From Actinomycetes bacterium (GTDB lineage Bacteria; Actinomycetota; Actinomycetes; Actinomycetales; Dermatophilaceae), in contig JAEZWF010000026.1 in assembly GCA_023420415.1 (NCBI GenBank), forward strand, positions 78,596-142,595: 64,000 nt of DNA, in the 5' to 3' direction. Of the stretch, positions 16,031-25,753 are shown one piece after another (the stretch's first letter is position 1; each line of letters begins with the position of its first letter). The notes below the pieces were generated by a model. It was given only the letters and a program-made list of their open reading frames with translations. It searched no databases and was not told where the DNA came from. A program made the position numbers and the translations under genes.

Positions 16031-17553
16031 CGGGACTGCACCTCGCGAATCCAGGCCTCCACGTCCGAGGAGGTCCGCGGCATGGCGGCCGACAGGTTCT
16101 CGTGGCCGTCCTCGGTGACGAGCACGTCGTCCTCGATCCGCACACCGATGCCCCGGAACGCCTCCGGCGCCTTGAGATCGTCGGCCTTGAAGTACAGGCC
16201 CGGCTCCACGGTGAGGATCATCCCCGGCTTCAGCTCCGCGTCCATGTACTCCTCGCGGGTCGCCAGTGCGCAGTCGTGCACGTCGATCCCCAGGTGGTGG
16301 CTCGTGCCGTGGACCATCCAGCGTCGGTGGTACTGACCGTGCTCCTTGTCGAGCGTGGCCTCGACATCGACCCCGTCCGGCAGCAGACCCCACTTCTCCA
16401 GGTGCTCGGCGATGACCCGGATCGCGGCCGCGTGCACGTCGGAGAACTTGTTACCCGGTTTGACCGCCGCCAGGCCGGCCTCCTGGGCGGCATACACCGC
16501 GTCGTAGATCTCGCGCTGCGCCTCGCTGAACGTGCCGTTCGCCGGCAGCGTGCGGGTGATGTCGGCCGTGAACAGCGAGTCGACCTCCACCCCGGCATCG
16601 AGCAGGATCAGGTCTCCGTCGCGCAGCTCACCGGTGTTCTTGATCCAGTGCAGCGTCGTGGCGTGATCGCCCGCCGCGGCGATGGAGTCGTAGCCGACGC
16701 CGTTGCCCTCGTGCCGTGCGACGAGCCCGAAGACGCCCTCGACCCAGCGCTCGCCGCGGCCCTTGGCAACAGCCTCGGGCAGGTCGGCGATGACGGCCTC
16801 GAACCCCAGACGGGTCGCGGCCACCGCCTTGCGCATCTCCTCGATCTCCCACTCGTCCTTGATCATTCGCAGGTGCGAGAGGAAGTGGGCGAGCTCGTCG
16901 TCAGCCTCGGCGAGGTCCTCCTGGTCGGCAGACTGAGTTGCCTCGGAGACGCCGGCCCGCGTGGTCGACTCGGTCGTGCGCGCCTCGTCGAGCTGGCGGG
17001 TCAGGTCGCGGTCGGCGTCGCGCACGACGCGCACCGTCACCTCACCGGAGTCCTTGACCACCGCGTCGGGCAGCTCGTCCAGGTGGCGCCCACTGACCCC
17101 GAGCTCGAGCTCGATGTCCTCGATCGTCGGCCGGGCGCCGACCCAGAACTCGCCGTAGCGCGTGTCGGCGAAGAACTCGTCGGAGTCGCGGCCCGCGAGC
17201 GGCCGGAAGTACAGGACCGCCTCATGGGTGCCGTCGTCGCGCGGCTCCATGACCAGGACGGCGTCGGGCTCGCGGTCACCACCCAGACCGGTCAGGTGGG
17301 CGAACGCGCTGTGCGGCCGGAAGACGTAGTCGGTGTCGTTGCTGCGCACCTTGAGGCCGCCGGCGGGAACCACCAGCCGGTCACCCGGGAAGGCGGCGCT
17401 GACCGCGTCGCGGCGGGCGGCGGCATACCGCGCCGCCTCGGTCTGCCCGGTGACGGTCGCAGTGCGCGGCGCCCAGTCCTCGGCGATGAAGGCCCGCAGC
17501 TCGTCCGTGGTGGGGCGGGCGCGGTTCTCGGGCTTCTGCTGTTCCTCGCTCAC
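16027..17553 (-). CDS. pepP: Xaa-Pro aminopeptidase (aminopeptidase P, M24B)
   Basis: A 508-residue metallopeptidase. The N-terminal AMP_N domain (residues 35-180, VFRPHSAFAHLTGL) is followed by the pita-bread domain with the metal ligands in LLDAGVEVDSLFTADITRT (two Asp), GTSHHLGIDVHD (His), TVEPGLY (Glu) and VRIEDDVLVTE (Glu). It releases N-terminal residues preceding proline. A strong ribosome binding site, GGAAGG, precedes the GTG at 17553; an in-frame ATG at 17589 has none. Stops of this gene and the PIG-L gene share the palindrome CTAG at 16027-16030. Confidence 0.93.
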   Translation of the reverse strand: MSEEQQKPENRARPTTDELRAFIAEDWAPRTATVTGQTEAARYAAARRDAVSAAFPGDRLVVPAGGLKVRSNDTDYVFRPHSAFAHLTGLGGDREPDAVLVMEPRDDGTHEAVLYFRPLAGRDSDEFFADTRYGEFWVGARPTIEDIELELGVSGRHLDELPDAVVKDSGEVTVRVVRDADRDLTRQLDEARTTESTTRAGVSEATQSADQEDLAEADDELAHFLSHLRMIKDEWEIEEMRKAVAATRLGFEAVIADLPEAVAKGRGERWVEGVFGLVARHEGNGVGYDSIAAAGDHATTLHWIKNTGELRDGDLILLDAGVEVDSLFTADITRTLPANGTFSEAQREIYDAVYAAQEAGLAAVKPGNKFSDVHAAAIRVIAEHLEKWGLLPDGVDVEATLDKEHGQYHRRWMVHGTSHHLGIDVHDCALATREEYMDAELKPGMILTVEPGLYFKADDLKAPEAFRGIGVRIEDDVLVTEDGHENLSAAMPRTSSDVEAWIREVQSR

Positions 17554-17639
17554 GTTCACCTTCCCATCGTGCCACGGGATGAACGGCACTCATCCATCTG
17601 GTGGATTTGGTCCGATTCGTCCTTTGCCACCATCGGGCG

Positions 17640-18389
17640 ATGGGCAAGCACCGGGGGAGCCCCAGGCGACCGCTCGTCATGATTGCTGCCGTCGTCGCGG
17701 CGGCATTCGTGCTGGTGGGCGGGGGTGCGTATGCCGTGTGGCGGGCGCAGGACGCCTCCTCCCCGAAGCCGCCGGCACCGAGCGTCACCGCCGGTGGTGG
17801 TTCGAGCGTCGGCGCGGGTTCGGTCGAGCCGTCCGCAACGAGCTCGCCCAGCAGCGGCCCCTCCGCCGAGGCGACCGCGGCGTTGCAGAGCTGCGTCACC
17901 CAGGTGCGGGCGCAGGAGTCCCTGGCCAAGGCGGTGGGCAGCGCTGCGGCGAACTGGAAGACGCACACCGACGCCCAACGCCGCCTGGAGGACGGCACCT
18001 ACACCGCGGCGCAGACCGCCGCGGCCTGGGCCAGGTCGAAGGCCAAGGGGCCGTCGGACGTCAAGGCCTACGCCACGGCCAACGCGGGTCTCAAGCAGGC
18101 CGGCACCGGGTGCGCGGACGTCGGGTCGAAGACGGCCGGCAGCGAGCTCGAGTCACAGGCGACGGCGTGCGCCAAGCGCTCGGAGCTGCTCGGTGCGGTC
18201 GCGTCCGTCGGCACCAAGGTGCAGTCCCAGTGGTCGGCCCACATCACGATGATGGCCAACAAGGCGCACGCCGACCGGGCCGCCTACCACCAGCGCTGGT
18301 TGAAGATGGTCAAGGACGCCGGCCCGACGCTGGCCGAGTTCGACGACGCGGCCGACGCCGCGGCCAAGGCACCGGAGTGCAGCGCCTGA
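17640..18389 (+). CDS. Membrane-anchored or secreted hypothetical protein, Ala-rich helical
   Basis: A 249-residue protein starting MGKHRGSPRRP with one hydrophobic helix (residues about 14-36), a Ser/Gly/Pro linker to residue 80, and a helical extracytoplasmic domain of about 160 residues. That domain has four cysteines (LQSCVTQV, GTGCADVG, ATACAKRS, APECSA), probably in disulfides. No known domain is recognised. The ATG at 17640 is chosen because upstream residues look non-coding. It is divergent from pepP and convergent with glpD. Confidence 0.7.
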   Translation: MGKHRGSPRRPLVMIAAVVAAAFVLVGGGAYAVWRAQDASSPKPPAPSVTAGGGSSVGAGSVEPSATSSPSSGPSAEATAALQSCVTQVRAQESLAKAVGSAAANWKTHTDAQRRLEDGTYTAAQTAAAWARSKAKGPSDVKAYATANAGLKQAGTGCADVGSKTAGSELESQATACAKRSELLGAVASVGTKVQSQWSAHITMMANKAHADRAAYHQRWLKMVKDAGPTLAEFDDAADAAAKAPECSA

Positions 18390-18419
18390 CAGCCAGCGCC
18401 GGTATGCCGCGTGTGCGGC

Positions 18420-20135
18420 TCAGATGGTGCTGTCCGGTCCGCTGCGGCGCGCCTCGTCAGCCGACGCGTCGTCGGGCATCGTCTGGCTGATCCGTTCGGC
18501 CTCGACCCGGCCGAGGTAGATGTCGATCTCCTCCCGGGTCCTGGCGTCGTCCCACCCGAGGACCGGTGCGACGAGCGCCGCGGCTGCGGGCGCGGCACTG
18601 ACGCCCCGGTCCCAGGCCTCGATCGAGGTGCGGGTGCGGCGGGTGAGGACGTCGGTGAGGTGCAGCGCGCCCTCGTGCGACGCGGCATACACGATCTCTG
18701 CGGCGAGGTGGTCCTCGGCGCCCTCGAGGGGCTGGCCGAGCTCTGGGCGTTCGGCGATGAGCGCGAGCACCTCGGGGGTCAGGGATCCGTAGCGGCGCAA
18801 CAGGTTCTCCACGCGGGCGACGTGCAGTCCCGCGTCGGCGGCGAGGGTCTGGCGCTGGTTCCACAGGGCGTGGAAGCCAACCGCGCCGAGCAGGGGCACC
18901 GTGTCCGTGGTCGACTCGGCCGTCTTTCCAGGCAGGGCCTGCGCGGCCTCGTCGACGGCGTCCTTGGCCATGACGCGGTACGTCGTGTACTTGCCGCCCG
19001 CGACCACGACGAGGCCCGGGGCGGAGTGGGCGACGACGTGCTCGCGCGAGAGCATCGACGTCGACTCGGACTCGCCCGCGAGCAACGGCCGCAGCCCGGC
19101 ATACACGCCCTCGACGTCCTCGTGCGTCAGGGGAGTGGTGAGCACCTTGTTGACGTGCTCGAGCAGGTAGTCGATGTCGGCGGCCGTCGCGGCGGGGTGG
19201 GCCTTGTCGAGGCGCCAGTCGGTGTCGGTGGTGCCGATGATCCAGTGCCGACCCCACGGAATGACGAACAGGACCGACTTCTCGGTGCGCAGGATCAACC
19301 CGGTGCTGGAGTGGATGCGGTCGCGGGGCACGACGAGGTGGACGCCCTTGCTGGCGCGCACGTGGAACTGCCCGCGCTCGGCCAGCATCGCCTGGGTGTC
19401 GTCGGTCCAGACGCCGGTCGCGTTGACGACCTGCTTGGCGTGGATCTCGAACTCGGTGTCGGTGAGCTTGTCGATCGCCCGCACCCCGGTGACCCGCTCA
19501 CCCTGGCGCAGAAACCCAATGGCCGCAACGCGATTCGCGACGTGTGCGCCGTAGTGGGCCGCGGTGCGCGCGAGCTCCATCGTGTGCCGGGCGTCGTCCA
19601 CCTGGGCGTCGTAGTACTGGATTGCTCCGGTGAGGGCGTTGCTGCGCAGGCTTGGCATCTGGCGCAGCGCCTGCTTGCGGGTGAGGTGCCGGTGGCGGGG
19701 GAGCCCGGCGTCATGGCCGGCGCCGAGGGCCATGGTGTCGTAGAGCGCGATGCCCGAGCCGACGTAGGCGCGCTCCCACACGTGGTGCGACAACGGGTAG
19801 AGGAACGGCACGGGTCGCACCAGGTGCGGGGCGAGGCGGGTGAGGAGCAGGCCGCGCTCGCGCAGGGCCTCGCGGACGAGCGCGAAGTCGAGCATCTCGA
19901 GGTAGCGCAGGCCGCCGTGGATGAGCTTGCTCGAGCGCGACGACGTGCCGCTGGCGAAGTCACGCTGCTCGATCAGGCCCGTGGTGAGGCCGCGGGTGAC
20001 GGCATCGAGCGCGGAGCCGCTGCCGACCACCCCGCCGCCGATGACGAGTACGTCGAGCTCGATGCCCGACGCCATCGCGTCGATGGCCGACTGGCGTCCC
20101 TGCGGTGACAGTGCCCCGGTTGTGGCCCCGGTCAT
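18420..20135 (-). CDS. glpD: FAD-dependent glycerol-3-phosphate dehydrogenase
   Basis: A 571-residue flavoprotein. The Rossmann motif VIGGGVVGSGSALDAVTRG lies near residues 31-50, followed by GLIEQRDFASGTSSRSSKLIHGGLRYL broken across the FAD-binding and substrate loops. Other landmarks are NATGVWTDD and the C-terminal helical DAO_C domain. It oxidises glycerol 3-phosphate to dihydroxyacetone phosphate at the membrane, feeding electrons to quinones. It lies 10 bp behind glpK on the same strand, so the two form a glycerol-use operon. No glpF or dedicated glpR is in the window. Confidence 0.95.
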   Translation of the reverse strand: MTGATTGALSPQGRQSAIDAMASGIELDVLVIGGGVVGSGSALDAVTRGLTTGLIEQRDFASGTSSRSSKLIHGGLRYLEMLDFALVREALRERGLLLTRLAPHLVRPVPFLYPLSHHVWERAYVGSGIALYDTMALGAGHDAGLPRHRHLTRKQALRQMPSLRSNALTGAIQYYDAQVDDARHTMELARTAAHYGAHVANRVAAIGFLRQGERVTGVRAIDKLTDTEFEIHAKQVVNATGVWTDDTQAMLAERGQFHVRASKGVHLVVPRDRIHSSTGLILRTEKSVLFVIPWGRHWIIGTTDTDWRLDKAHPAATAADIDYLLEHVNKVLTTPLTHEDVEGVYAGLRPLLAGESESTSMLSREHVVAHSAPGLVVVAGGKYTTYRVMAKDAVDEAAQALPGKTAESTTDTVPLLGAVGFHALWNQRQTLAADAGLHVARVENLLRRYGSLTPEVLALIAERPELGQPLEGAEDHLAAEIVYAASHEGALHLTDVLTRRTRTSIEAWDRGVSAAPAAAALVAPVLGWDDARTREEIDIYLGRVEAERISQTMPDDASADEARRSGPDSTI

Positions 20136-20145
20136 TGGTTTGTTC

Positions 20146-21684
<1,539 letters not shown>

Positions 21685-21743
21685 GTCCCGACCCTATCCG
21701 GGCCGGCCGGCCGACCAGCCGGAGCTGCAGTGTGGTGTTGCGC

Positions 21744-21787
21744 ATTGCGAACCTGGGTTGTGGATATCCGCAACCCAGGTTCGCAAT
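21744..21787. repeat. Perfect 17 bp-arm palindrome upstream of glpK
   Basis: ATTGCGAACCTGGGTTG and its exact complement flank a 10 bp spacer whose core GGATATCC is itself palindromic. It sits between divergent glpK and the MarR gene. It is a candidate operator or a REP-like element; its size and nested structure match the other intergenic palindromes of this window. Confidence 0.8.
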
Positions 21788-21853
21788 TCGCGAAACCCTT
21801 GGCGTGCTCCGGCCAGCGCTGAGGTCGGCGACCGGGCGGATGGGGAGGCGATG

Positions 21854-22384
21854 ATGGGCTCAGGTGAAGATGGCCTGACGCGTGAGGACAGGTACTACGC
21901 GGCGCAGTTGCGCGCCGAAGCGGAGCATCGGCGCAAGGCGGAAGCCCTCGCCCGGATCGACCGGCTGCCGTTCACGCTGCGCGAGGCGTCACGATCCGTC
22001 GACGACCTTCTGAGGCGCCTGCTGGCCCGCCACGACCAAGCCGACCTGTCGCTCAACTCGGTGCATGCCCTGGTCTTGTCGCGCCATCCCATGCCGATTG
22101 TGAGCATGGCCCGACGGTTGCGGATCTCGCCGCAGGCGACCAGCAGGGCGGTGGCCGAGCTCGAGCGGCAGGGGCTGGTTGAGAAGCACCCGAGTCACCG
22201 GGACGCGAGGGCGCTCCTGGTGAGTCGAACCGCCGAAGGGGAAGCGCTGATGCACGAGGTCCGGGAGGACCTGGTCGTCACCGTCTGCATCATGGCGGAC
22301 GCGTTCAGCGAGGACCGCCTGGGAGAGCTGGCGGACGAACTCGCCGAGCTCGCCAGCGTCGACGTCGAGGCACCACGGTGGTGA
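21854..22384 (+). CDS. MarR-family transcriptional regulator
   Basis: A 176-residue winged-helix regulator. The HTH and wing are VSMARRLRISPQATSRAVAE and LVEKHPSHRDARALLVS, in the usual MarR order, with helical dimerisation segments on both sides. A GGGGAGG box precedes two consecutive ATG codons at 21851 and 21854; spacing favours the second. The effector is unknown. It is divergent from glpK, with the palindrome at 21744 between them, but control of glycerol genes is only a possibility. Confidence 0.85.
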   Translation: MGSGEDGLTREDRYYAAQLRAEAEHRRKAEALARIDRLPFTLREASRSVDDLLRRLLARHDQADLSLNSVHALVLSRHPMPIVSMARRLRISPQATSRAVAELERQGLVEKHPSHRDARALLVSRTAEGEALMHEVREDLVVTVCIMADAFSEDRLGELADELAELASVDVEAPRW

Positions 22385-22453
22385 GGTCCGGGCGATGACG
22401 GAAGGCGCGGTGGCGCGCGGGGTGCGCGGGGTGCGCGGGCGGCATACCTCGCC

Positions 22454-22981
22454 TCACTCCTGGGGGGCAGGCTCCTGGAGCTCGGGGCGTCCGGGCTGCT
22501 CGCCGCCGCGGGCGTCGAGGTAGTTCTGCTTGGGCACCATGACCTTGCGGCGGAAGATGCACACGAGCGTGCCGTCCTGGTTGTAGCCCTTGGTCTCGAC
22601 GTGGACGACGCCGCGGTCGTCCTTGCTCGTCGACTCCCACTTGTCGAGCACCTCGGTCTGGCCGTAGATGGTGTCGCCGTGGAAGGTCGGCGCGACGTGG
22701 CGAAGGCTCTCGATCTCCAGGTTGGCGATGGCCTTGCCCGAGACGTCGGGGACGCTCATGCCGAGCAGCAGCGAGTAGATGTAGTTGCCGACGACCACGT
22801 TCTTCGTGAACTGGGTCGTGTTCTCGGCGTAGTTGCTGTCGAGGTGGAGCGGGTGGTGGTTCATGGTCAGCAGGCAGAACAGGTGGTCGTCGTACTCGGT
22901 CACCGTCTTGCCGGGCCAGTGCTTGTAGACCGCGCCGACCTCGAACTCCTCATAGCTGCGTCCGAACTGCATGCGCCCCAT
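22454..22981 (-). CDS. MaoC-family dehydratase
   Basis: A 175-residue hot-dog-fold protein. The hydratase motif is MNHHPLHLDSNYAENT (catalytic His with nearby Asp), followed by GNYIYSLLLGMSVPDVSG. MaoC-type enzymes hydrate enoyl-CoA esters; similar stand-alone proteins act as mesaconyl-CoA hydratase beside malyl-CoA lyase and acyl-CoA dehydrogenase in the ethylmalonyl-CoA and related pathways. All three activities occur in this window but at distant loci. An ATG at 22972 is an alternative start. It converges on the MarR gene. Confidence 0.87.
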   Translation of the reverse strand: MGRMQFGRSYEEFEVGAVYKHWPGKTVTEYDDHLFCLLTMNHHPLHLDSNYAENTTQFTKNVVVGNYIYSLLLGMSVPDVSGKAIANLEIESLRHVAPTFHGDTIYGQTEVLDKWESTSKDDRGVVHVETKGYNQDGTLVCIFRRKVMVPKQNYLDARGGEQPGRPELQEPAPQE

Positions 22982-23044
22982 CGTGCCGGGTCGTGTGGGC
23001 CCAAGGCAGGGGTATGCCGCGTGGGTTCCCTCACAGCGGCGGCG

Positions 23045-24070
23045 TCAGTTCGAGGCCGCGCGCCATGACGTCCAGCCCTGCGGGGTGCGCCACCGCAGCA
23101 TGAGCTGCACCTGCTGCCCGGGTGCCCCGCGGTACTCCACGGCGAAGGCGGTGTAGTCGTCATCGAGCGGCTTGGTGGTCAGCGGGGTGAGGATGGTGGT
23201 CCCATCGGTGAGCCTGGCCTCGAGCGTGCTGGCCGTCGTGGGGGCGACGCCGACGAACCAGCCGGTCTCGGTGCCGGGTCCGGAACCCGTGTCGGATGAC
23301 GTCACCTCGGCCGTTCGCTGGATCGCCGGTTGGTCCGGCGGCAGCGGCGTGCCGGGCGCCAGGTCGCCGTTCAGCAGGTGACCGAACATCCGCTGCCGCG
23401 GTTCGAGCCAGATGGTGACGGGACCCGAGCCGCCATTGGCCGCGAACTCCACGCGGGGGAGCCTGCCGGATGGACCGAAGACGTCGCCGTTCTCGTTGGT
23501 GTACACCCGGCCCTTGAACCGCTCGGCGCCGGTGGGGTCCTCGAAGGCCTGGGCGTAGGGGAGGAACGTGCCGGCGAGGAGAGCGCCCGTCTCCGACTCC
23601 GAGGATGACTGGTACGTGGAGCTCTGGAGGTCGTTGGGCTGCCCGAAGGTCGCCGGCATGATGCCGAGGACCACGGCTGGACGGTTCTTGGCTCGCACCC
23701 ATGCCTGACCGTTGACGATGCTGGCGCGCTGCACGTCGACGACTTCGTTGCTGCCTTGCACCACGCGCCCGAACTCGACCACGGTCGGCGACGCGAGCCG
23801 GTAACTGTACAGGTTCTTCTGCAACGGCACGGTGACGGTCGAGGAGGTGATCGTCGTCGCAGCGGGAGCGGGTCGCTCGGGACGGGACGCCAGGTGCGGC
23901 GAGGCCAGTGCGCCACCCGCCACGACTGCGGCGACGGCGAGGGCCGCGCCACCGGTGGTGAGGCGGCGGCGGAGGCGACGGCGCCGCCCGCCGGACACCA
24001 CGGCATACGGGTCGATGTGCATGACGGGCGCACTGGTGCGCTCGAGGACGTCGGTGAGGTCAGTGGGCAT
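23045..24070 (-). CDS. Membrane protein encoded behind the ECF sigma factor, possible anti-sigma factor
   Basis: A 341-residue protein: a cytoplasmic N-terminus of about 25 residues, an Arg-rich stop (GGRRRRLRRRL), one transmembrane helix at about residues 38-58, and a 280-residue extracytoplasmic region rich in beta strands. No known domain is recognised. Its ATG lies 11 bp inside the sigma gene (ATG at 24070, sigma stop at 24060), so the two are translationally coupled. Position and topology fit a regulator of that sigma factor, but there is no zinc-finger motif. Confidence 0.75.
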   Translation of the reverse strand: MPTDLTDVLERTSAPVMHIDPYAVVSGGRRRRLRRRLTTGGAALAVAAVVAGGALASPHLASRPERPAPAATTITSSTVTVPLQKNLYSYRLASPTVVEFGRVVQGSNEVVDVQRASIVNGQAWVRAKNRPAVVLGIMPATFGQPNDLQSSTYQSSSESETGALLAGTFLPYAQAFEDPTGAERFKGRVYTNENGDVFGPSGRLPRVEFAANGGSGPVTIWLEPRQRMFGHLLNGDLAPGTPLPPDQPAIQRTAEVTSSDTGSGPGTETGWFVGVAPTTASTLEARLTDGTTILTPLTTKPLDDDYTAFAVEYRGAPGQQVQLMLRWRTPQGWTSWRAASN

Positions 24071-24551
24071 GCGAGTTCTCCTCTCGCGCAAGGGATTCCC
24101 GGAGCTTGGCCAAGCCACGGGAGGCGCTGGACTTGACGGTGCCGAGGCTGATGCCGAGCAGGTCGGCCACGTCGGCCTCGGGCAGCCCGGCGTAGTGGCG
24201 CATGACGACGACCTGGCGTTCGCGCAGCGGCAGCTCGGCCAGCAACCGGACGACGTGGTCGGCGTCCTCGGGTCCGCGGTCTGTGACGCCGCGGTCTGGC
24301 ACGTCGTCCGACGGGGACTCGCGCGACGTGCGGCGCCGGTCGTCGATGTGCAGGTTGAGCAGGACCTTGCGGGTGTAGGCGAGCGGCTCGCCGGTGCGGA
24401 CGCGACGCCAGCGGACGTACACGCGCTCGAGGGCGGCCTGGACGAGCTCCTCCGCCTGCACCGGGTCGCCGCAGATGAACCACGCCGTCTTGAGCAGCCG
24501 GGGAGACGCGCCGCGGACGAAGTCCACGAAGTCGTCGTCGTCGCTGCCCAC
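24060..24551 (-). CDS. SigE-family ECF RNA polymerase sigma factor
   Basis: A 163-residue ECF sigma factor. Region 2 is FVDFVRGASPRLLKTAWFICG with ELVQAALERVYVRW, and region 4 holds RLLAELPLRERQVVVMRHY and the HTH LPEADVADLLGISLGTVKS. The residues match the actinobacterial SigE subfamily. It would direct RNA polymerase to CAACC-N16-CGTY promoters: one such site lies in front of this gene (24584-24610), suggesting autoregulation, and a similar one precedes the L,D-transpeptidase gene. Confidence 0.9.
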   Translation of the reverse strand: MGSDDDDFVDFVRGASPRLLKTAWFICGDPVQAEELVQAALERVYVRWRRVRTGEPLAYTRKVLLNLHIDDRRRTSRESPSDDVPDRGVTDRGPEDADHVVRLLAELPLRERQVVVMRHYAGLPEADVADLLGISLGTVKSSASRGLAKLRESLAREENSHAH

Positions 24552-24583
24552 CGCCGGCCCCTTCCTGTCGCTGTCGACCCTTC

Positions 24584-24610
24584 AACGGGGATCGTCCCGC
24601 GAAGGTTGAG
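24584..24610 (-). promoter_or_regulatory. Candidate autoregulated ECF promoter of the sigma gene
   Basis: Read on the minus strand: CAACC (24608-24604), a 16 bp spacer, then CGTT (24587-24584), 32 bases before the ATG. The spacing and boxes equal those at 8639-8664. An ECF sigma factor that reads its own promoter is common. Confidence 0.5.
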
Positions 24611-24731
24611 ACCGGGCGAGAAAAAGTTGGAGATCGAATGTCGAGTGGAGGTGGGCCGGCACGTCAGGGTGGTGTCCGGGCCGCGCGCGACACCTGCCGC
24701 GGCCACCAGCGACCCGAGAGGGAGCAGCATC

Positions 24732-25106
24732 ATGAAGTACGTCGTCCTCATCCACTCCAACCCCCAGCCGTGGGGCCACCCGACCGGTGACTTCGTCGCC
24801 GAGCAGCAGGCCCTGCCCGAGGCCGAGCGCGCCGCCAACAACGCCGACTTCGAACGGCTGCTCGGCGAGCTGTCCGAGAGCGGCGAGCTCGTCGGCGGCC
24901 AGGCGCTCGGCGACCCCCGCGACGCCAGGCTGTTCCGGTGGGAGGGCGGGCGGCGCAAGGTGACCGACGGCCCCTACGCCGAGACCGCGGAGCACTTCGC
25001 CGGGTTCTTCCTCATCGACGTGGCCGACCAGGCTCGGGCCGAGGCGGTGGCCGAGCGCATGTCCGGCCCCGGCGAGACGGTCGAGCTGCGCCCCGTCGCC
25101 GACTGA
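24732..25106 (+). CDS. YCII/DGPF domain protein
   Basis: A 124-residue single-domain protein with MKYVVLIHSN at the start, the DGPYAETAEHFAGFFLIDV core (DGPF motif variant DGPY) and a C-terminal strand. YCII-type proteins are often encoded next to ECF sigma factors (the ECF42 group); here the sigma gene is divergent, 180 bp away, and of SigE type. A catalytic or regulatory role is not established. The ATG at 24732 follows GAGGGAGCAGC. It converges on padR with a 13 bp gap. Confidence 0.88.
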   Translation: MKYVVLIHSNPQPWGHPTGDFVAEQQALPEAERAANNADFERLLGELSESGELVGGQALGDPRDARLFRWEGGRRKVTDGPYAETAEHFAGFFLIDVADQARAEAVAERMSGPGETVELRPVAD

Positions 25107-25119
25107 CCCGACCGGCCGG

Positions 25120-25710
25120 CTACCGCGCGGCGCGCGCCGTCGCGGTCGTGGCGACGGAGACGGGGGTATGCCGCGTGGCCGGCTTGCGCAGCGTGGCCGG
25201 CAGCGAGTCCTCGGCGGACTCGACGAGCTTGAGGTCGGCCTCGACGTGCAGGCGGGCGTTCTTGATGAGCAGGGACACGACCGGGTCGTCGCGGTGCTCG
25301 CGCTCGAGGGCGGCGAGGTGGTGCGTCTCGGTCATGAGATGGCGCCGCTGGGTCGACAGCACCTCGTCGAGGACGCCGCGGTCGCCGGTGCGCACGGCCG
25401 CGACCACCTTGAGGAAGAACTCGTCGCGGTAGCCGCCCGCGCGCGGAGCCGGCGTGCCCAGCCACCGTGACAGCTCGGCATACCCGTCGTCCGTGAGCTC
25501 GTAGACCACCCGGTCGGGCTTGACCGACTGACTCTCGCGGTGGGTCGTGGCGAGGCCGTCGCGGGAGAGGCGGTCGAGCAGCTGGTAGAGGTGCCCGATG
25601 TTGAGCTGCCCCCACTGCGGCCCGACGGCGTCCTCGAAGGCGCCCTTGAGCTCGTACCCGTGGCTCGGACCGTCCGCGAGCAGGGAGAGCACGACGTGGT
25701 GCAACGGCAT
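25120..25710 (-). CDS. PadR-family transcriptional regulator
   Basis: A 196-residue PadR regulator: N-terminal winged helix (VVLSLLADGPSHGYELKGAFE, GHLYQLLDRLSRDGLATTH) and a C-terminal helical dimerisation domain (Vir_act_alpha_C type, LTDDGYAELSRWL then long helices). PadR proteins of this size commonly repress drug- or peptide-export ABC genes beside them. The ABC permease gene begins 41 bp away on the other strand, and TAGTCACTA (25739-25747) between them is a likely operator. Confidence 0.9.
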   Translation of the reverse strand: MPLHHVVLSLLADGPSHGYELKGAFEDAVGPQWGQLNIGHLYQLLDRLSRDGLATTHRESQSVKPDRVVYELTDDGYAELSRWLGTPAPRAGGYRDEFFLKVVAAVRTGDRGVLDEVLSTQRRHLMTETHHLAALEREHRDDPVVSLLIKNARLHVEADLKLVESAEDSLPATLRKPATRHTPVSVATTATARAAR

Positions 25711-25736
25711 GGTCACAGGGTGCCAGAGAGTCCTTG

Positions 25737-25753
25737 CATAGTCACTAGGTATG
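25737..25753 (+). promoter_or_regulatory. Leaderless promoter and candidate PadR operator of the ABC exporter
   Basis: CATAGT at 25737-25742 stands eight bases before the ATG at 25751, with no ribosome binding site. The palindrome TAGT-C-ACTA (25739-25747) overlaps it, as expected for PadR repression. Confidence 0.5.
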
